From Drosophila persimilis (taxonomy: Eukaryota; Arthropoda; Insecta; Diptera; Drosophilidae): a stretch of DNA of 64,000 bases. Positions 60,441-64,000 of this stretch are shown here, in pieces (positions within the stretch are counted from its first letter, which is position 1; the number at the start of each line of letters is the position of its first letter). Position numbers and translations under genes: made by a program. The notes below the pieces were generated by a model. The model was not told the origin of the DNA and did not search any database. It saw nothing but the letters and a program-made list of their open reading frames with translations. The DNA lies in assembly GCF_003286085.1 (NCBI RefSeq), contig NW_020825289.1, forward strand, positions 20,796,001 through 20,860,000, written 5' to 3'.

Positions 60441-63400
60441 AATACATAGTTGTCTCGATAATAGAACGTACCTCTCAATAGCCCTTAATTCTATACACAA
60501 AACCATTCCCTTTGCGGTTTCTATGCCATAAATCAAAGACATTAGATGGCATAATAGTATTCCTCCCGCAGTCACAAAGTGCACTTTACATTCCAGTCTT
60601 TAATGTGGAATTCATATCGAAATGGACAAAAGCCGCTTATCTGCGTGTCGTTTTCTGTTCTGGTCCCCCCCTCCAGACAATGTCTAATGCATTCTTCTTA
60701 TCAATTCAGTTTTTTGGCGCCCATGGACAGCCGCAGGCAATAGCCATCGGTCGATTGAACATTTAATATTGTATGAGCCTGCAATGGCTGGACTTCTGTT
60801 TCTCATAAACACTTTTATTGCAGCACTTACCATTCTACCAGATATTGGCATAATATAAATGGAAATTTATTCCAAAGAAACGTACGATCTTATCGATAAC
60901 TCACCTGAAAAGAAACAAAGATACAAAGAATTTCATTAATTATCTCATATGGAGTAAAATATCAGTAGTATCATAATCTAGTTCCTGTCCAGTGGATACT
61001 CGTCGCAGAAGGTCATTTCATTGATAAACGAAATCCAGTTTGATTCATAGACAAGAAATTAGCAACCATCTCCCCGTAGTTTAACACATTTTCAGATACA
61101 TTTGTGTGTCGCTTCTGTTTTTCCTCATTTCCGCGCCATCCCCCTGTTTGGCGGAAAAACCTTGACTGACTGCGAGTGTTGCATGCTTGTGAAGCGTGCA
61201 ATTTTCCCCCCAAATAATTTGCATTTCCCACTGCAGGAGAGCCTGCTATTTTTCCGAAATTCATTCATGGGAGTCGCGACGCGCCAGCATTAAAAATCTT
61301 TATTATTATTTGTTCACGTTTCTCGTGTCACGCCAGAGCCAGAGACAGAGCCAGAGACAGAGCTAAAGCTCAAATGCGAAATGCAAATTGAATTTGAAAA
61401 TTGCCACCGACACTTGACGGCCTGTCTACGAAAACACAAAAAAAATATATAAAAAACAGCAAATAAAAGCATAAAACCGCAATATGCCAAACCACCGTCT
61501 CAGTCTAGAGGGAAGGAGAGGGGGTGGGGGGACCCAGCGCCCCATTGAGTGGGGCCCCCCACCACCACCATTCATTCCCACCTCGGTGCAGAGCTCTGAA
61601 TGGTTCTGTCCAGAGCCAGACACAGCTGAATGGAATGGATATTTAGCTTGTGTCTGGAATTTGATTAAAATAATTTACTGATGCTGGCTGCCAGTTTCTT
61701 GTGAGCTATAGACGAGACGACATGCAGGTGTACAGTGCGTTTCAGAGACATATACATATACCTCTAATACTAGCTGGCCCGACAACGAACAGATTTGATC
61801 CGTGCCTTGGTGGTGGTTCAATCAGCACTTTCGGATGAGCGGAATACTCATTGGTTGGCTCTTAGTCGTACATTCATTCAAGTGTATTATTGTCATAGCT
61901 TTAGGTTTCCTTTTATGACTCTATCAATCCTCATATCACGCTTCAACAGCTCTCTTCCTCTCTCTCCCTCTCTTTTATGCCCACGAAACGCACTGTACCT
62001 TTCATTTTATTCATGCTACATGTGATTATTATTATATTTCGTGATTTATGCCGACATGCGTGACATTATTTCATTCCAAGTGACAATTTGAGGCGTTGTT
62101 GCTGGCACTAGAATATTTTTGTTATTCGCGAGTACACTCGTGCACTCGTAAATTATATGCGAGCGAATGTTTTGGCATCCTCCAGGGTGCTAGATCATGA
62201 TGCAGCCTGACAGCGTAACCAGCCATCGATTGCATATTAAACAGTAGTCCGGGCGTCTGCCTGCGGGCGTGTGCACGGGCCTGGCCTTGGCACGCCAGCT
62301 ATCCATAGTAGTTTCCTGCGGAAAATGGCAAACAACTGGACAGGCAGACAGCAATTCATCTGAAATCCACATGTCAACACTCAAAGGGGCATGGACACTG
62401 GTTGCAGTTGTAATTCACAGCGGAATGTACTTGCAAGTTGTCTGGCTGCGGTCTTTCCAAGGGTATGATGAGTTCGGTAGGTATTTCCATGCTTTAGAAC
62501 CTACAAGATCGGGTCTCCATAATGGAGACAGGGTATTGTCCCTGTCTGAACCTTTCGCTTCTGTCTTTGTTTACTGTAACCTTGTAAGCTGTGGTGGAAG
62601 TTGTGTAGGGGTTCTGCGTGTGTAGGAGCCCAAGTGTGCAACACGCGCCAGAGCTTAGGGCTGCCCCTCTCCCCCCCTATCTCTCTCCCTCCATCGATGT
62701 CTGACAGCTTTGACCGGGCGAGAGCTAGCTTCTGGGATGACGGAAATAACTGCAACGCACTTCCCACAACACAATCTGCGTTTTACTCTATTGGAAGCCA
62801 GCCTGCCCTCCACCCACGCAACCCTTAAGCCCGCACTGCCCCCACCTCGCACCCACCTCGGCCCCACTCCCAGCCCGCGCTGAAAGTTTTGTAAATTATT
62901 TTTAAATTGCACATATTTAATCAAGTGTGAAGTCTGTTGCGCTGCTGCTGCTGTCGGTCGCACCATTTTGTATGCACGTCAAACAATTAATTAGTGCACA
63001 ATTCTCTTTCCAGTTCTCTCTTTCTTTTTTCTTTATATTTGCTTCTGCCTTGAACTTGTTTCGCCTTTTGGAGCAGAATCGATTGAAAGATCTCCATCGC
63101 ATGGAGCAGCGGTGGGCACGTCATCGATACCACGTGATGCTCGAGACGCACAAGCGAAGGAGAAAGCCCGTCACATTATGCATGTCGTGTGCATGACGAC
63201 AGATTATGATGCTCACAAGCGAAAGCTGCCAAAGAGAATGCCCCAGAATGGTGCACAACCCTCGTACATGTCGTGTGCAGGACTCGATCGGAGGTTCGTA
63301 GATACATAGATTGGTGGTTTCTTGTGGGGATACTGAAGGGACCTGCCATGTCTTCTTTTGGGGTATTCCTCCCATTATCGATAGTCTGTTTGTTTTAACT

Positions 63401-63639
63401 TCTTATCGTTACTCAAAAAACCTTTCACATTTGTTTTATGAATCAACAGAAACTCAATTTTTGTCGTTGCCACAAAATTTAGTTGTTGTTACCCCAGATG
63501 TCCCCAGTGAACTCTGAAAGTGCACTCATACTCAGACCAGAATACCAGAATACCAGAATATAGGTAGGTGTACACGTATATGTGTATGAATAATCATTTG
63601 CGGTGCGCCTACCGACAGTTCATTGAACGAACAGACGAC

Positions 63640-63690
63640 AGGCGACGACGAACCGAACCGAACAGAACTGAACAGAACAGAACAGCATTT
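63640..63690 (-). promoter_or_regulatory. Candidate minus-strand core promoter
   Basis: Minus strand TTCAGTTCTGTTCGGTTCGG has an Inr (TCAGTT, with A at 63669) followed by repeated GGTTCG, a common arrangement at focused fly start sites. No exon is recognised downstream. It may be an alternative EcR start. Confidence 0.3.
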
Positions 63691-64000
63691 GCTGCGGTTC
63701 TTACTCATTTTTGGCTGAGTTTTACCTAATTAAGTCAACAAAGTGGGGGAAAACCCACAAGCACCCCCGCCCATCGCTGTCTGGCTACCGAAAATTGTTA
63801 TAACAAATCAAAAGAAAATAAGGAAAATCTGATTCGGATTAAGCCAAAACGGGGAATGCTCTTGCTGGGAGTAAAAAGGATAAGGATAACGATCATAAGG
63901 AGAGCGTTCTCATCAGGGCACCATTCTGGAGCATTCCCTCAAATATCCCGCCCAAATATCGTTGCCCATAAGCGGGATATACCTTTCGTGAGGGTATCGT

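Larger units (their letters stand above)
56541..64000 (-). other. EcR: Upstream EcR region (intron of a longer EcR transcript or 5' flank)
   Basis: No coding exon was found, including the EcR-A N-terminus (expected words such as KRPRLDVTEDW are absent from all frames). Contents are microsatellites at 57.4, 57.7, 57.9 and 58.3 kb, (CGT)7 at 59679-59699, (GACC)n at 59757-59785, the GAACTAGTTC cluster at 58.78-58.93 kb, a 51-bp repeat with TCGAT words at 60.30-60.44 kb, and an Inr/GGTTCG promoter-like motif on the minus strand near 63669. In D. melanogaster the EcR-A promoter lies upstream of the B promoter, so this is probably EcR-A intron. Confidence 0.5.

Noticed and set aside
56541..64000. 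Search for EcR-A-specific exons
   Set aside because: None of the expected EcR-A words was found in any frame, so they are taken to lie beyond the window.

Overview
This is eukaryotic nuclear DNA from a fruit fly of the genus Drosophila (subgenus Sophophora). It is close to but outside the melanogaster subgroup. The obscura group is my best guess, from the degree of protein divergence and the gene order, but I cannot prove the species. The evidence is short introns of 69-76 bp with GTAAGT/GTGAGT donors, Drosophila core-promoter motifs (Ohler motifs 1, 5 and 6, DRE, Inr), many (GA)n/(CA)n/(CAG)n tracts, and four genes that read cleanly as fly orthologues.

Layout. 1-1.5 kb is AT-rich intergenic DNA with a leftward housekeeping-type promoter and degenerate duplications. 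2.09-3.70 kb (minus) is Diap2, an inhibitor-of-apoptosis ubiquitin ligase with three BIR domains, a UBA and a RING. 3.94-4.91 kb (plus) is a divergently transcribed, membrane-anchored, thioredoxin-fold protein of the TXNDC15 type. 5.80-9.92 kb (minus) is Mlf, convergent with the TXNDC15-like gene, with two candidate C-terminal exons. From about 10.5 kb to beyond the right edge the window is the ecdysone receptor gene EcR (minus): a long 3' UTR, four clustered common exons at 15.74-17.91 kb (DNA-binding and ligand-binding domains), a 28.4-kb intron, the B1-specific exon at 46.3-47.1 kb, and the tiny B2-specific exon at 55.42-55.47 kb. The EcR-A exons are not visible and presumably lie beyond 64 kb. 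No other protein-coding gene was recognised in the EcR introns.

How the genes relate. Diap2, the TXNDC15-like gene and Mlf form a compact housekeeping cluster. EcR is a large, developmentally regulated nuclear-receptor locus with isoform-specific first coding exons spliced onto a common body. From memory of the D. melanogaster map, Diap2 and Mlf sit in 52D and EcR in 42A. Their adjacency here would mark a rearrangement breakpoint at about 10-10.5 kb.

Main leads. (1) After the EcR stop codon the same frame continues as 25 codons, a second TAG, then 61 more codons of charged, non-repetitive protein-like sequence, which suggests stop-codon readthrough. (2) The Diap2 RING is interrupted by a stop-free 69-nt intron, so retention would insert 23 residues into the RING. 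(3) A perfect four-unit heat-shock element lies in the Mlf/EcR gap. (4) Several unexplained short-motif clusters occur, notably eight copies of TTTAGTACA in about 480 bp at 38.3-38.8 kb and a GAACTAGTTC palindrome cluster at 58.8 kb. All coordinates were worked out by hand; no alignment or search was run.
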